A stretch of 64,000 bases of DNA, taken from NCBI RefSeq assembly GCF_004803815.1, contig NZ_CP012544.1:2033888-2097887 (forward strand), given 5' to 3'. Positions 56,949 through 64,000 of this stretch are shown one piece after another. The position numbers and the translations under genes are program-made. Every line of letters begins with the position of its first letter. The stretch's first letter is position 1. Below the pieces are notes generated by a model. It did no database searches. It was not told the DNA's origin and saw only the letters and a list, made by a program, of their open reading frames with translations. This DNA comes from Campylobacter showae. Its GTDB lineage: Bacteria; Campylobacterota; Campylobacteria; Campylobacterales; Campylobacteraceae.

Positions 56949-58289
56949 ATGCTAACCAACCCCGTCGTGATCAGTATCCTAGTGATGACTGCGCTTTGTT
57001 TGCTGAGATTTAACATCCTGCTTTCCATCCTCGTCTCCGCCCTAGTCGCGGGTCTCATCTATCACGGCGGATTTGCCGGCGTAGGGGCCTTTTTCGACGC
57101 GCTAACGGCCACCACATCGACGCTGATAACCGGCATGAAAGGCAACCTAGAAACCTCGCTCAGCTATATCTTGCTAGGCGCTCTCGCAGCCGCGATAGCA
57201 AACACGAACCTAACCGCGATCCTCATAAACGCCGTTAGCAAGGCTCTAGCGAAAACCAGCACCTATTTTGCTCTGATAATCGCCTCCATCGCGTGCTTAT
57301 CGCAAAATTTGATTCCGGTTCACATCGCTTTCATCCCGATTCTCATTCCTCCGCTTTTGCCGCTGATGAACCGCCTAGGCATCGACCGCCGAGCCGTCGC
57401 GTGCGCTCTTACTTTCGGACTAAAGGCGCCGTACGTGAGCCTTAGCGTCGGCTTTGGCCTTATCTTTCACGGCATTATCAAAAAAGAGCTCGCAAACAAC
57501 GGCGTAGAGGTGCAGATGAGCGAGATCTCAAGCGTGATGTGGATCGGCGGCCTTTCTATGCTAGTGGGCTTGCTTTTGGCCGTTTTCATCTTTTACCGCA
57601 AAAGACGCGACTACGCTCACACCAAATTTGAAAGCAGCGAGGAGCAAGAGGCGCAGTTGGCCGCAAGCCTAGAAATGACTAAAAAAGAGTGGGCGGTGCT
57701 AGGCGGCGCGGTAGTAGCCTTTGGAGTGCAAATTTACACAGAAAGCATGCCTCTTGGCGCGCTTTTAGGGCTTTTAGTCATGATAGTTTTAGGCGGTATC
57801 GAGTACCGTAAAATCGACAAAATCATGGATAGCGGCCTAGCGATGATGGGCTTTATCGCATTTATTATGCTCGTTGCCGCGGGCTTTGGCTCGGTTTTGC
57901 GCGAGAGCGGCGGTATCGAGCAGCTAGTGGGCTTTGCTAGCGAGGTGGTGGGCGGCAAAATAGGCGGCGCGATACTGATGCTAGCTATCGGCTTGCTCGT
58001 TACTATGGGTATCGGCACGAGCTTTGGTACGATACCGATCATCGCGGCGATCTACGTGCCGTTTTCGCTTTCGCTGGGATTTTCTCCGGCGGCGATCATC
58101 TTGTTAGTTGGTATAGCGGCGGCTCTGGGCGATGCGGGCAGTCCCGCTAGCGACAGCACGCTAGGGCCTACGAGCGGTCTAAATGCTGACGGCCAGCACA
58201 ATCATATTTACGATACGTGCGTGCCGACTTTTATATTCTTTAATATACCGCTGCTAATCGGCGGCGTAATCGGCGCGATGATTTTGTAA
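56949..58289 (+). CDS. NhaC-type Na+/H+ antiporter family protein
   Basis: 446 residues with about twelve helices. Resembles YuiF/NhaC-like carriers, which have been annotated as Na+/H+ antiporters or amino-acid permeases: VHIAFIPILIPPLLPLMNRLGIDRRAVACALTFGLKAPY and ALGDAGSPASDSTLGPTSGLNADGQHNH at the end. Transported ion not determinable. RBS AAAAAGGAAAATA. Confidence 0.85.
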   Translation: MLTNPVVISILVMTALCLLRFNILLSILVSALVAGLIYHGGFAGVGAFFDALTATTSTLITGMKGNLETSLSYILLGALAAAIANTNLTAILINAVSKALAKTSTYFALIIASIACLSQNLIPVHIAFIPILIPPLLPLMNRLGIDRRAVACALTFGLKAPYVSLSVGFGLIFHGIIKKELANNGVEVQMSEISSVMWIGGLSMLVGLLLAVFIFYRKRRDYAHTKFESSEEQEAQLAASLEMTKKEWAVLGGAVVAFGVQIYTESMPLGALLGLLVMIVLGGIEYRKIDKIMDSGLAMMGFIAFIMLVAAGFGSVLRESGGIEQLVGFASEVVGGKIGGAILMLAIGLLVTMGIGTSFGTIPIIAAIYVPFSLSLGFSPAAIILLVGIAAALGDAGSPASDSTLGPTSGLNADGQHNHIYDTCVPTFIFFNIPLLIGGVIGAMIL

Positions 58290-58328
58290 ATTTGGCAGCT
58301 TGTCTCGCGAGCGTCTTTAACGGAGCTA

Positions 58329-58379
58329 GTAAAAATTTAGCTTGATAGACTACATGTCTTATCTTCGCTAAATTTTTAC
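58329..58379. repeat. Long hairpin (13-bp perfect stem with inner stem)
   Basis: GTAAAAATTTAGC (58329-58341) pairs with GCTAAATTTTTAC (58367-58379). Inside, GATAGAC and GTCTTATC pair with one bulge, so the stem approaches 20 bp. It may be the antiporter terminator, or structure at the flgE2 upstream region. Confidence 0.7.
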
Positions 58380-58519
58380 GTCGCAACCCTTAAATCCATC
58401 TCGCGATACTTCGCCTTGGCTTTTTGCGTTCAAATTTGAAGTCAAATTTATAAATTTGAATCATAAACTCTTTTTCGCCACTACCTTCGCGAAGACTAAA
58501 CTAAAATCAAATTTAAATT

Positions 58520-58535
58520 TGGAACGTCTTTTGCT
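58520..58535 (+). promoter_or_regulatory. Sigma-54 promoter of flgE2
   Basis: TGGAAC-N5-TTGCTT with GG and GC ten bases apart, 40 bp before the ATG. The -24 half is identical to that of the fliK promoter. Confidence 0.85.
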
Positions 58536-58575
58536 TAAGTCATCTTAAAATTCACTTTTCAAAAAGGATAAAGCT

Positions 58576-60846
58576 ATGATGAGATCACTTTGGTCGGGCG
58601 TTACGGGACTACAAGCTCACCAGATCGCTATGGATGTTGAGGGTAACAACATCGCTAACGTCAACACAGTCGGCTACAAATACAACCGCGCAAATTTCGA
58701 CGACCTTATCTACCAAACTTCGCGTATCGCCACCGCACCGCAAAATCAACACGGCGGCGTAAATAACATGGAAGTTGGCCTAGGCACGCAGATAAACTCC
58801 ACTACGAGGATTTTTAAGCAAGGCTCGCTGCAAACCACCGACAAACAAACCGATATCGCGCTTCAAGGCGACGGATTTTTCATGGTGAGCTCCGACGGCG
58901 GCAAGACTACCTACTATACTAGAAACGGTGACTTTTCAAGAGATAGCGAGGGTAACTTCGTCGATAACGGCGGAAATATCGTCCAAGGCTGGATGAGGGA
59001 CGAGGAAACAGGAGAGATAGATCCTACTAGACCTATCGGCGATATAAAGATCCCAGTCGGCCTAACCGTGCCTGCTCGCGCTACGACAAACATCGCGCTA
59101 AAAGGAAACTTAGACAGCGGTAACGACGTAGGAAATAAAAAGATACCTATCTATAAGCTAGATCAGCATCACAACGGCGTAGATTTAGATAACGACGGAA
59201 CTATAGCCGGTAGCGAAGTACACGACGAAAATAACGTCGGTGCAAATAGATTCTACGTAAATAAAAACGGCGAACAAAGGATGACGGAGCGCGGAGCCGA
59301 TTTAGGAGTATTGTTTAATAGCAACGGCGATGCATATAACCTAAGAGATGCCCAGGGAACCGGCGGACAAGGCATATGGGCTAGCTATGCAGACGCCAAA
59401 ACCGATGGATTAACCGTAGCTGGCGTAGGAGCTGATGGGTCTTTCGCTGCTCCTGGCAAAAAACTCAATATAACGCTAAATGGGAAAAATATAACTGGTG
59501 AAAATATACTAACTATCGGTCAATTAGCAGGTATAATAAACGGTAAATATAGCGAAACCGGCGTAGAAGCTAGCGTAGTAAACGGCAATAAACTAGTGCT
59601 AACTAATAGAAATAATCTTGGTACTACGGCAAATATGAAAAATATAAAAATGACCGTAAATACAGGTGGAGTTCCTGCAGATGACACAGGATTAACCGAT
59701 ATAAAAATTATAACTGCGTATCAATACGTATATAATAAAACACACGTATCTGCTACGCATGCTTACGACGATACAAAAGAAAGAGAAGTAACCACTACTG
59801 AGGATTTACGTGAAGCTATGCAAAAAGATGCTAGAGAATTTACCAACTATGATCATGTGCAAAATCCAGCAGTAACCGGAACTAACCCATTACCGGCAGC
59901 AAATCAAAATAACGGTGCACAAGTTATCGTAAACGAACACGGCCAATATCAATTTAAAAATCCTAGCGCTGCTGGTGCCAAAGACATGAATATTGCCGTA
60001 ACCGGTTTAACGAACGCCACCAAAAACGTAACCGAAAACGTCAAATTTACAGCATCTATGGCGCCTATTTCAGGATCTTTAAGTGCAGGCGGAGCGACTA
60101 GGGTAACCGATAGCTTAAATATGGCTGCCCATAGTTCAAGTACCGATCTTTACGATAGCTTAGGCACAAAACATAACGTAAAAATGGATTTTATAAAACG
60201 CGGCTATACAGAAAACGGAGGAACAGAGTGGACGATGGTCATCCAAGTGGCCGAGCCAAACTCTATAAATACCGTAGAACCTAGAAACGTAGTAACAGGT
60301 TACGTGAGATTTAACCCGGACGGTTCGCTAGCGACGTATAGTCCTGCCAGTATCACTTTCGGCGCGCAAAACGGTTCGGCTATCGGTCAAAATATCGAGC
60401 TAAAATTCGGCACTACGCAGACCACCGACGGACTAACCAGCACCGACAATAACTCAAGCACCGCGGACATCAGTCAAGACGGCTACGCTAGCGGCGAACT
60501 AAACGGTATTAGGATAGATCAAAGCGGAACGCTAGTAGGATCATTTACGAACGGCCGAAGCCTAGGACTAGCGCAAGTGGGCGTAGCTAAATTTGCAAAC
60601 AATCAAGGCTTAGCCGGCGAAGGCGGAAATTTATTTTCCCGCACAGCAAACTCGGGCGATCCGATCATCGGTGCAGCTCAGACGGCTGGACGCGGTAAGA
60701 TCTCAGCCTCAAGCCTAGAGATGAGTAACGTCGATCTATCTCGCTCGCTAACTCAGCTCATCGTCGTACAGCGTGGCTTCCAAGCTAACTCAAAGACGAT
60801 CACGACTAGCGACGAAATGCTAAACACGCTGCTTCAACTAAAATAA
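58576..60846 (+). CDS. flgE2: Large flagellar hook protein FlgE2
   Basis: 756 residues. N-terminal SLWSGVTGLQAHQIAMDVEGNNIANVNTVGYKYNRANFDDL and C-terminal MSNVDLSRSLTQLIVVQRGFQANSKTI are hook/rod signatures. The long central part (about 170-560) is variable and surface-exposed, with a distinctly more AT-rich middle (59400-60000). It corresponds to the main hook subunit Cj1729c of C. jejuni. Confidence 0.93.
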   Translation: MMRSLWSGVTGLQAHQIAMDVEGNNIANVNTVGYKYNRANFDDLIYQTSRIATAPQNQHGGVNNMEVGLGTQINSTTRIFKQGSLQTTDKQTDIALQGDGFFMVSSDGGKTTYYTRNGDFSRDSEGNFVDNGGNIVQGWMRDEETGEIDPTRPIGDIKIPVGLTVPARATTNIALKGNLDSGNDVGNKKIPIYKLDQHHNGVDLDNDGTIAGSEVHDENNVGANRFYVNKNGEQRMTERGADLGVLFNSNGDAYNLRDAQGTGGQGIWASYADAKTDGLTVAGVGADGSFAAPGKKLNITLNGKNITGENILTIGQLAGIINGKYSETGVEASVVNGNKLVLTNRNNLGTTANMKNIKMTVNTGGVPADDTGLTDIKIITAYQYVYNKTHVSATHAYDDTKEREVTTTEDLREAMQKDAREFTNYDHVQNPAVTGTNPLPAANQNNGAQVIVNEHGQYQFKNPSAAGAKDMNIAVTGLTNATKNVTENVKFTASMAPISGSLSAGGATRVTDSLNMAAHSSSTDLYDSLGTKHNVKMDFIKRGYTENGGTEWTMVIQVAEPNSINTVEPRNVVTGYVRFNPDGSLATYSPASITFGAQNGSAIGQNIELKFGTTQTTDGLTSTDNNSSTADISQDGYASGELNGIRIDQSGTLVGSFTNGRSLGLAQVGVAKFANNQGLAGEGGNLFSRTANSGDPIIGAAQTAGRGKISASSLEMSNVDLSRSLTQLIVVQRGFQANSKTITTSDEMLNTLLQLK

Positions 60847-60855
60847 AATAACCCA

Positions 60856-60884
60856 AATAAGACGCTAAATTTTAGCGTCTTATT
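60856..60884 (+). terminator. Terminator after flgE2
   Basis: 13-bp perfect arms AATAAGACGCTAA and TTAGCGTCTTATT with a three-base loop. Confidence 0.75.
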
Positions 60885-60957
60885 CTATCTAAAAAATACA
60901 ATAATCCTTTACATAGTAAATACAAAATGATACAATGCAAATCAAAAAGGATATAAA

Positions 60958-61206
60958 ATGGCAAGCGTAAATATTCGCGTAAACGATAACGATAAAAAAG
61001 CTGTCGAGCAAATTTTAGCTGATATCGGTCTCACTCTTAGTTCGGCTACGAATGCATTTTATAAACAAATTATAATGCATCGAGGTATACCGTTTGAGCT
61101 CAAGGTCGACCCATTTTTTTCACAAGAAAATTTAAAAAGGCTCGAAAAAAATGCGGAGCAAATGAAAACTACGGGCGGTCAAATTCATGAGGTTTTGAAT
61201 GATTAA
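60958..61206 (+). CDS. RelB/DinJ-family antitoxin
   Basis: 82 residues. Ribbon-helix-helix N-terminus SVNIRVNDNDKKAVEQILADIGLTLSSATNAFYKQII followed by a toxin-binding tail. It would neutralise the YoeB-like toxin and repress the operon. RBS AAAAAGGATAT. The toxin gene overlaps its last eight bases. Confidence 0.9.
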   Translation: MASVNIRVNDNDKKAVEQILADIGLTLSSATNAFYKQIIMHRGIPFELKVDPFFSQENLKRLEKNAEQMKTTGGQIHEVLND

Positions 61207-61462
61207 GGCTTGGTCGGACGATGCTTGGGACGAATTTATTTACTGGCAACAAAATGATAAAAAAGTCTTAAAAAGAATTTTAGAGCTCATAAAAGGTATC
61301 GATAGAAACGGCTATGAAGGCATTGGCAAACCAGAAAGGCTAACGGGCAATCTAAGTGAGTATCATAGTAGACGCATAGACGGTGCAAACAGGATAGTCT
61401 ACAAAATAGAAAACGACATTATTAAAATCATTCAGTGCGACTCTCATTATAGAGATAAATAA
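61199..61462 (+). CDS. YoeB-family mRNA interferase toxin
   Basis: 87 residues. Ribosome-dependent endoribonuclease. KAWSDDAWDEFIYWQQNDKKVLKRI, EGIGKPERLTGNLSEYHSRRID and QCDSHY show the catalytic Glu, Arg and His. Full length, so presumably active. Paired with a DinJ-type rather than the usual YefM-type antitoxin. Confidence 0.92.
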   Translation: MIKAWSDDAWDEFIYWQQNDKKVLKRILELIKGIDRNGYEGIGKPERLTGNLSEYHSRRIDGANRIVYKIENDIIKIIQCDSHYRDK

Positions 61463-61597
61463 TTGTATTGATATTATTTAAAACTAAATTTGTAAATTTT
61501 ACCGTACTGTTGGTAAAAGCTAGAATACAAGTTTAAAATCAAATTTTTATCAATTTTTAGCTAAATTTACCGCTAAATTTAACTAAAAGAGTCAAAA

Positions 61598-62218
61598 ATG
61601 CAAGTAACGCTTCTAAATTACACCCCGCTAAATATCTGCTCGCACGCGATCCGCACGTGTTGGCAAAGCTTTGAAAAAGGCGATAACGGCGGCGAAAAAG
61701 ACGTCGAGCTCATCGAGCGCGTCGGCAATAAATTTAAACACGCCAGCACGCTTGAACACCTCTCATACAACTTCTACATCCAAGGCATCTCGCGCGCCCT
61801 GCTACAAGAACTAGCCCGTCACCGCGTGGCGAGCCTCAGCGTCAAATCAACACGCTACACGCTAAAAGAGCTAAAAAAAGAGGCTAAATTTGAGCTTGGC
61901 GACTTTGATCGAGCGGCGAGATTTATAGTATTAACGGGCGACGAAACGGTCGATAACGCAAGCATCAAAGCGCTGGAAAACCTGCGCGAAATCCTCGCAA
62001 ACACGACAAAAAGCCTCGACATCGTCAAATACTGCCTACCCGAGTGTTACAAAACTGAACTCGCGTGGAGCGTAAACGCGCGTAGTTTGCAAAATTTCCT
62101 CTCGCTTCGTAGCTCAAAATCAGCGCTTTGGGAGATTAGGAATCTCTCGCTAAAGCTTTACGAGTCGCTACCGCAGGAGCATAAATTTATATTCGAGGAT
62201 CACGTAAATCAGGAATAA
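61598..62218 (+). CDS. thyX: Flavin-dependent thymidylate synthase
   Basis: 206 residues. ThyX motif RHRVASLSVKSTRYT, with EHLSYNFYIQGISRALLQELARHR before it, and AWSVNARSLQNFLSLRSS. Makes dTMP from dUMP using FAD, as is normal in Campylobacterota, which lack ThyA. Confidence 0.95.
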   Translation: MQVTLLNYTPLNICSHAIRTCWQSFEKGDNGGEKDVELIERVGNKFKHASTLEHLSYNFYIQGISRALLQELARHRVASLSVKSTRYTLKELKKEAKFELGDFDRAARFIVLTGDETVDNASIKALENLREILANTTKSLDIVKYCLPECYKTELAWSVNARSLQNFLSLRSSKSALWEIRNLSLKLYESLPQEHKFIFEDHVNQE

Positions 62219-62304
62219 TAGAGCGCTTTGTGCCGCCTCCAAAATAAAAGGAATGCTGTGTGAAAATTTTAAGACGAAATTAAGGCAAAATCAGGAGAGG
62301 CGAA

Positions 62305-63321
62305 ATGGGACTGTTTGACATTTTTAAAAAGCAAAAATTTGACGTCGACGTGCGCTCGGACGACATTTTTATCGGCGGCGTAAACTGCGAGTTTGATCTA
62401 GCTAAGTTTAACGAAGCCCTAGGCCAACCGCGCGTGGTTGATGACGGAGAGGGCAAAAGCCGCTATTTTTGGGATGAGGCGGGGATTTTCGCCTTCGTGC
62501 GCGCAGGCGAGCTCGCAGAACCAAAGCTTTCCGAGATAGTTTTGATGCTTGAGGTCGCAAAGGGCGTGCAGCACGAGGTTCCGCGCAAGCTCTACGGCGG
62601 CGCGTTCACGCTTGAGGGCAGACCGCCGCTTGAGGCCGTGCCAGAGCAGGAGCTGCGCAGCGCATATATATTTTTGGAGCTTAACCTTGGTAAATTCGAA
62701 GTCTCGCTAGCTCTTGCCGAGACCGTGCAACAAAAAATCGACGAAATGGACTTTGCCGAGCGCTTCGCTAAACGTGACACCGACGAGATCGCAGACATCG
62801 TGCGAGCTGCGAAAATGCCGATAGGGCGCGTCTGCATCAATCAAAAGGCGAAAAAGGTAAAACGAAAGCCGAGCGATAAATTTAAGCTTCCGCGCGCAGC
62901 GGGCGAGACGCTAGCGTTTAAAAATTTCAATTTCAAAATCGCCGTAATGAACGAGCTGATGTATGAAAAATCCCTGCTACAGCCCAAATTTGACGTGTTT
63001 GAGTACTGCGAGGAGCGCGGTATCGATCCATATGCGGACTTCGGCGCCCTGCCGCAAGCCAAAAAGTGGTTTAAGGACTATCCGGTCCCCGCAAATTTGG
63101 CGGAGCAGGTGAGCGAACTCTACCTTGACGGCGGAAACGAAATTTACCTGCAAATCGCGCCTGATTGGGACGGCGAGGACGAGCTTTTCGATATCAAAAA
63201 CATTGACGCCGCCGAGCTTGCGCCCTTCGTTAATCTTAAAAAAATCGAGACGACCGGCATCGGCATATCTAAAAAGGCGCGAAAAGCATTAACGGATGCG
63301 GGGATTACGGTAGTTGATTGA
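62305..63321 (+). CDS. Hypothetical two-domain protein
   Basis: 338 residues, cytosolic. Residues 1-140 (MGLFDIFKKQKFDVDVRSDDIFIGG... through AYIFLELNLG) form a beta-rich domain of the kind found in uncharacterised DUF6892/DUF7738-type proteins. The C-terminal half (FKNFNFKIAVMNELMYEKSLLQPKFDVFEYCEERGID, then LYLDGGNEIYLQIAPDWDGEDELFDI) is a second domain often seen in immunity-like proteins. Function unknown, names tentative. Confidence 0.6.
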   Translation: MGLFDIFKKQKFDVDVRSDDIFIGGVNCEFDLAKFNEALGQPRVVDDGEGKSRYFWDEAGIFAFVRAGELAEPKLSEIVLMLEVAKGVQHEVPRKLYGGAFTLEGRPPLEAVPEQELRSAYIFLELNLGKFEVSLALAETVQQKIDEMDFAERFAKRDTDEIADIVRAAKMPIGRVCINQKAKKVKRKPSDKFKLPRAAGETLAFKNFNFKIAVMNELMYEKSLLQPKFDVFEYCEERGIDPYADFGALPQAKKWFKDYPVPANLAEQVSELYLDGGNEIYLQIAPDWDGEDELFDIKNIDAAELAPFVNLKKIETTGIGISKKARKALTDAGITVVD

Positions 63322-63413
63322 GCGCGGAGATAAAATTTAAGCCATCAAATTTTGCGCTAAAAAGGGCAAAATTTGAGGTCAAATTTTACTAAAAAACAAA
63401 CAAAAATTTGAAC

Positions 63414-63887
63414 TTATTTTAAGCGTAAATTATTCGCGTGCGTCAGCGCAATAGCGATAGCGTCGGTGATATCAAGCGGTTTGATCTCCTTTGTTATACC
63501 CAGAATTTTCTTAACCATAAAGGCCACCTGCTCTTTATCTGCCTTAGCTTTGCCCGTGACGGTTTTTTTGACCTGAAGCGGCGTATACTCTGCAAAATCG
63601 CCGTGAAGCTGTAAAATTTTAAGACTAAGCGCGCCTCGAAACTGCGCGAGCTTTAAAACCGTTTTTGGATTATAAGCGAAAAATATGTCCTCGATCGCCA
63701 CTTCGTCAAATTTGTGATTTTTAAAAATCAGGTCGAGTCCCTCGCAAAGTTCGGTGATTTGATACTGCAAAGAATTCGGTTTTATTTTGATTAGTCCCGC
63801 CTCGATTAAAACAGTTTTCACGGGAGTCTTTTCGACGATCGCATAGCCGCAATTTCGCGATCCCGGATCAATTCCTAAAATTTTCAT
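63414..63887 (-). CDS. ruvC: Holliday-junction resolvase RuvC
   Basis: 157 residues. Catalytic acids: Asp in [14 protein letters not shown], Glu in [12 protein letters not shown], and the pair in [15 protein letters not shown]. Resolves Holliday junctions with RuvAB. It faces away from the right edge, where dnaA would be expected in a Campylobacter chromosome. Confidence 0.96.
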   Translation of the reverse strand: MKILGIDPGSRNCGYAIVEKTPVKTVLIEAGLIKIKPNSLQYQITELCEGLDLIFKNHKFDEVAIEDIFFAYNPKTVLKLAQFRGALSLKILQLHGDFAEYTPLQVKKTVTGKAKADKEQVAFMVKKILGITKEIKPLDITDAIAIALTHANNLRLK

Positions 63888-63904
63888 CTCATCCTTTTCA
63901 ACGG

Positions 63905-63936
63905 TTTTTCACGCTTTTTTCACGGCGTGAAAAACG
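63905..63936. promoter_or_regulatory. Cluster of candidate DnaA boxes (TTTTTCACG)
   Basis: TTTTTCACG occurs at 63905-63913 and 63916-63924, and its complement CGTGAAAAA at 63926-63934. TTCAC is the core of campylobacterotan DnaA boxes. The window's last bases (AAAGGCAAAAAT) look like an RBS running into an ATG, plausibly dnaA, just beyond the edge. Confidence 0.5.
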
Positions 63937-64000
63937 AATTTCAACGCCATTTTAACAAATTTAAGATAAAATCTAGCGAATTAATCTTAAAGGCAAAAAT

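Overview
The window looks like chromosome of a motile, microaerophilic campylobacterotan, most likely a Campylobacter of the oral showae/rectus type. The species is my inference. The support is AT-biased intergenic DNA full of AAATTT words, a fliK-flgD-flgE cluster plus a second, longer hook gene, both behind sigma-54-type promoters, a cytochrome bd operon with a DUF4492 leader gene, ThyX, and the flgE2...ruvC order next to what may be the dnaA/origin region at the right edge.

Layout. 1-2.7 kb: 3' part of dnaG, a PP-loop tRNA-thiolase-like gene and a hypothetical gene. 2.8-12.7 kb: a complete type I-B CRISPR-Cas locus on the minus strand: cas6, a 400-bp non-canonical interval, cas8b-cas7-cas5-cas3-cas4-cas2-cas1, a leader, and an array of 14 repeats and 13 spacers. 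12.8-21.4 kb: a PLP C-S lyase, a possible sRNA, moaC, DUF493, helical and membrane hypotheticals, a frameshifted lipoprotein, a Sel1-like protein, a DUF3137 protein and LemA. 22.3-27.7 kb: a TonB receptor, two secreted MerP-like proteins and typA. 27.8-34.6 kb: fliK-flgD-flgE, nrdB, a nitrilase-family gene, pcm and a small gene. 34.9-39.7 kb: a copper-type TonB receptor, a chimeric coaE/recJ remnant, and recJ behind a small overlapping ORF. 39.8-45.3 kb: a siderophore/iron-type ABC transporter fused into an operon with an ATP-grasp ligase, then pyrG. 45.4-55.3 kb: DUF4492-cydA-cydB-cydX, an iron alcohol dehydrogenase, an AT-rich membrane gene, ilvD and an MBOAT/SGNH O-acetylation pair. 55.5-64 kb: a CsgG-like lipoprotein, an Asp/Arg/Tyr-rich secreted protein, an antiporter, flgE2, a DinJ/YoeB toxin-antitoxin pair, thyX, a hypothetical gene, ruvC and a cluster of TTCAC-type DnaA-box candidates.

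The most interesting signal lies between cas6 and cas8b (11.6-12.0 kb). A plus-strand promoter (TTGCAT-N17-TATAAT) starts three or four bases before a degenerate CRISPR repeat (24/30 identity to the array repeat in crRNA sense). The spacer-like sequence after it matches, at 15 of its first 16 positions, DNA directly upstream of the -35 box of a near-consensus minus-strand promoter (TTGACA-N17-TATACT). The single mismatch is at position 12, which type I crRNAs do not read. That promoter drives a 55-codon ORF with a hydrophobic C-terminus just before cas8b. The position and logic are those of CreTA, the crRNA-like antitoxin and toxin pair that guards type I-B Cascade genes in Haloarcula, or of a CreR-like cas autoregulator. 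The toxin candidate is unfamiliar, so this may be an undescribed campylobacterial version.

Other points worth attention: an ATP-grasp ligase coupled to a Fur-box iron transporter; a shared leader motif upstream of the copper receptor and the MerP-like pair; a 101-bp recJ-tail direct repeat bounding a small gene and a decapitated coaE; a one-base frameshift in a lipoprotein signal peptide; and a 69-bp in-frame tandem duplication in the Sel1-like gene.
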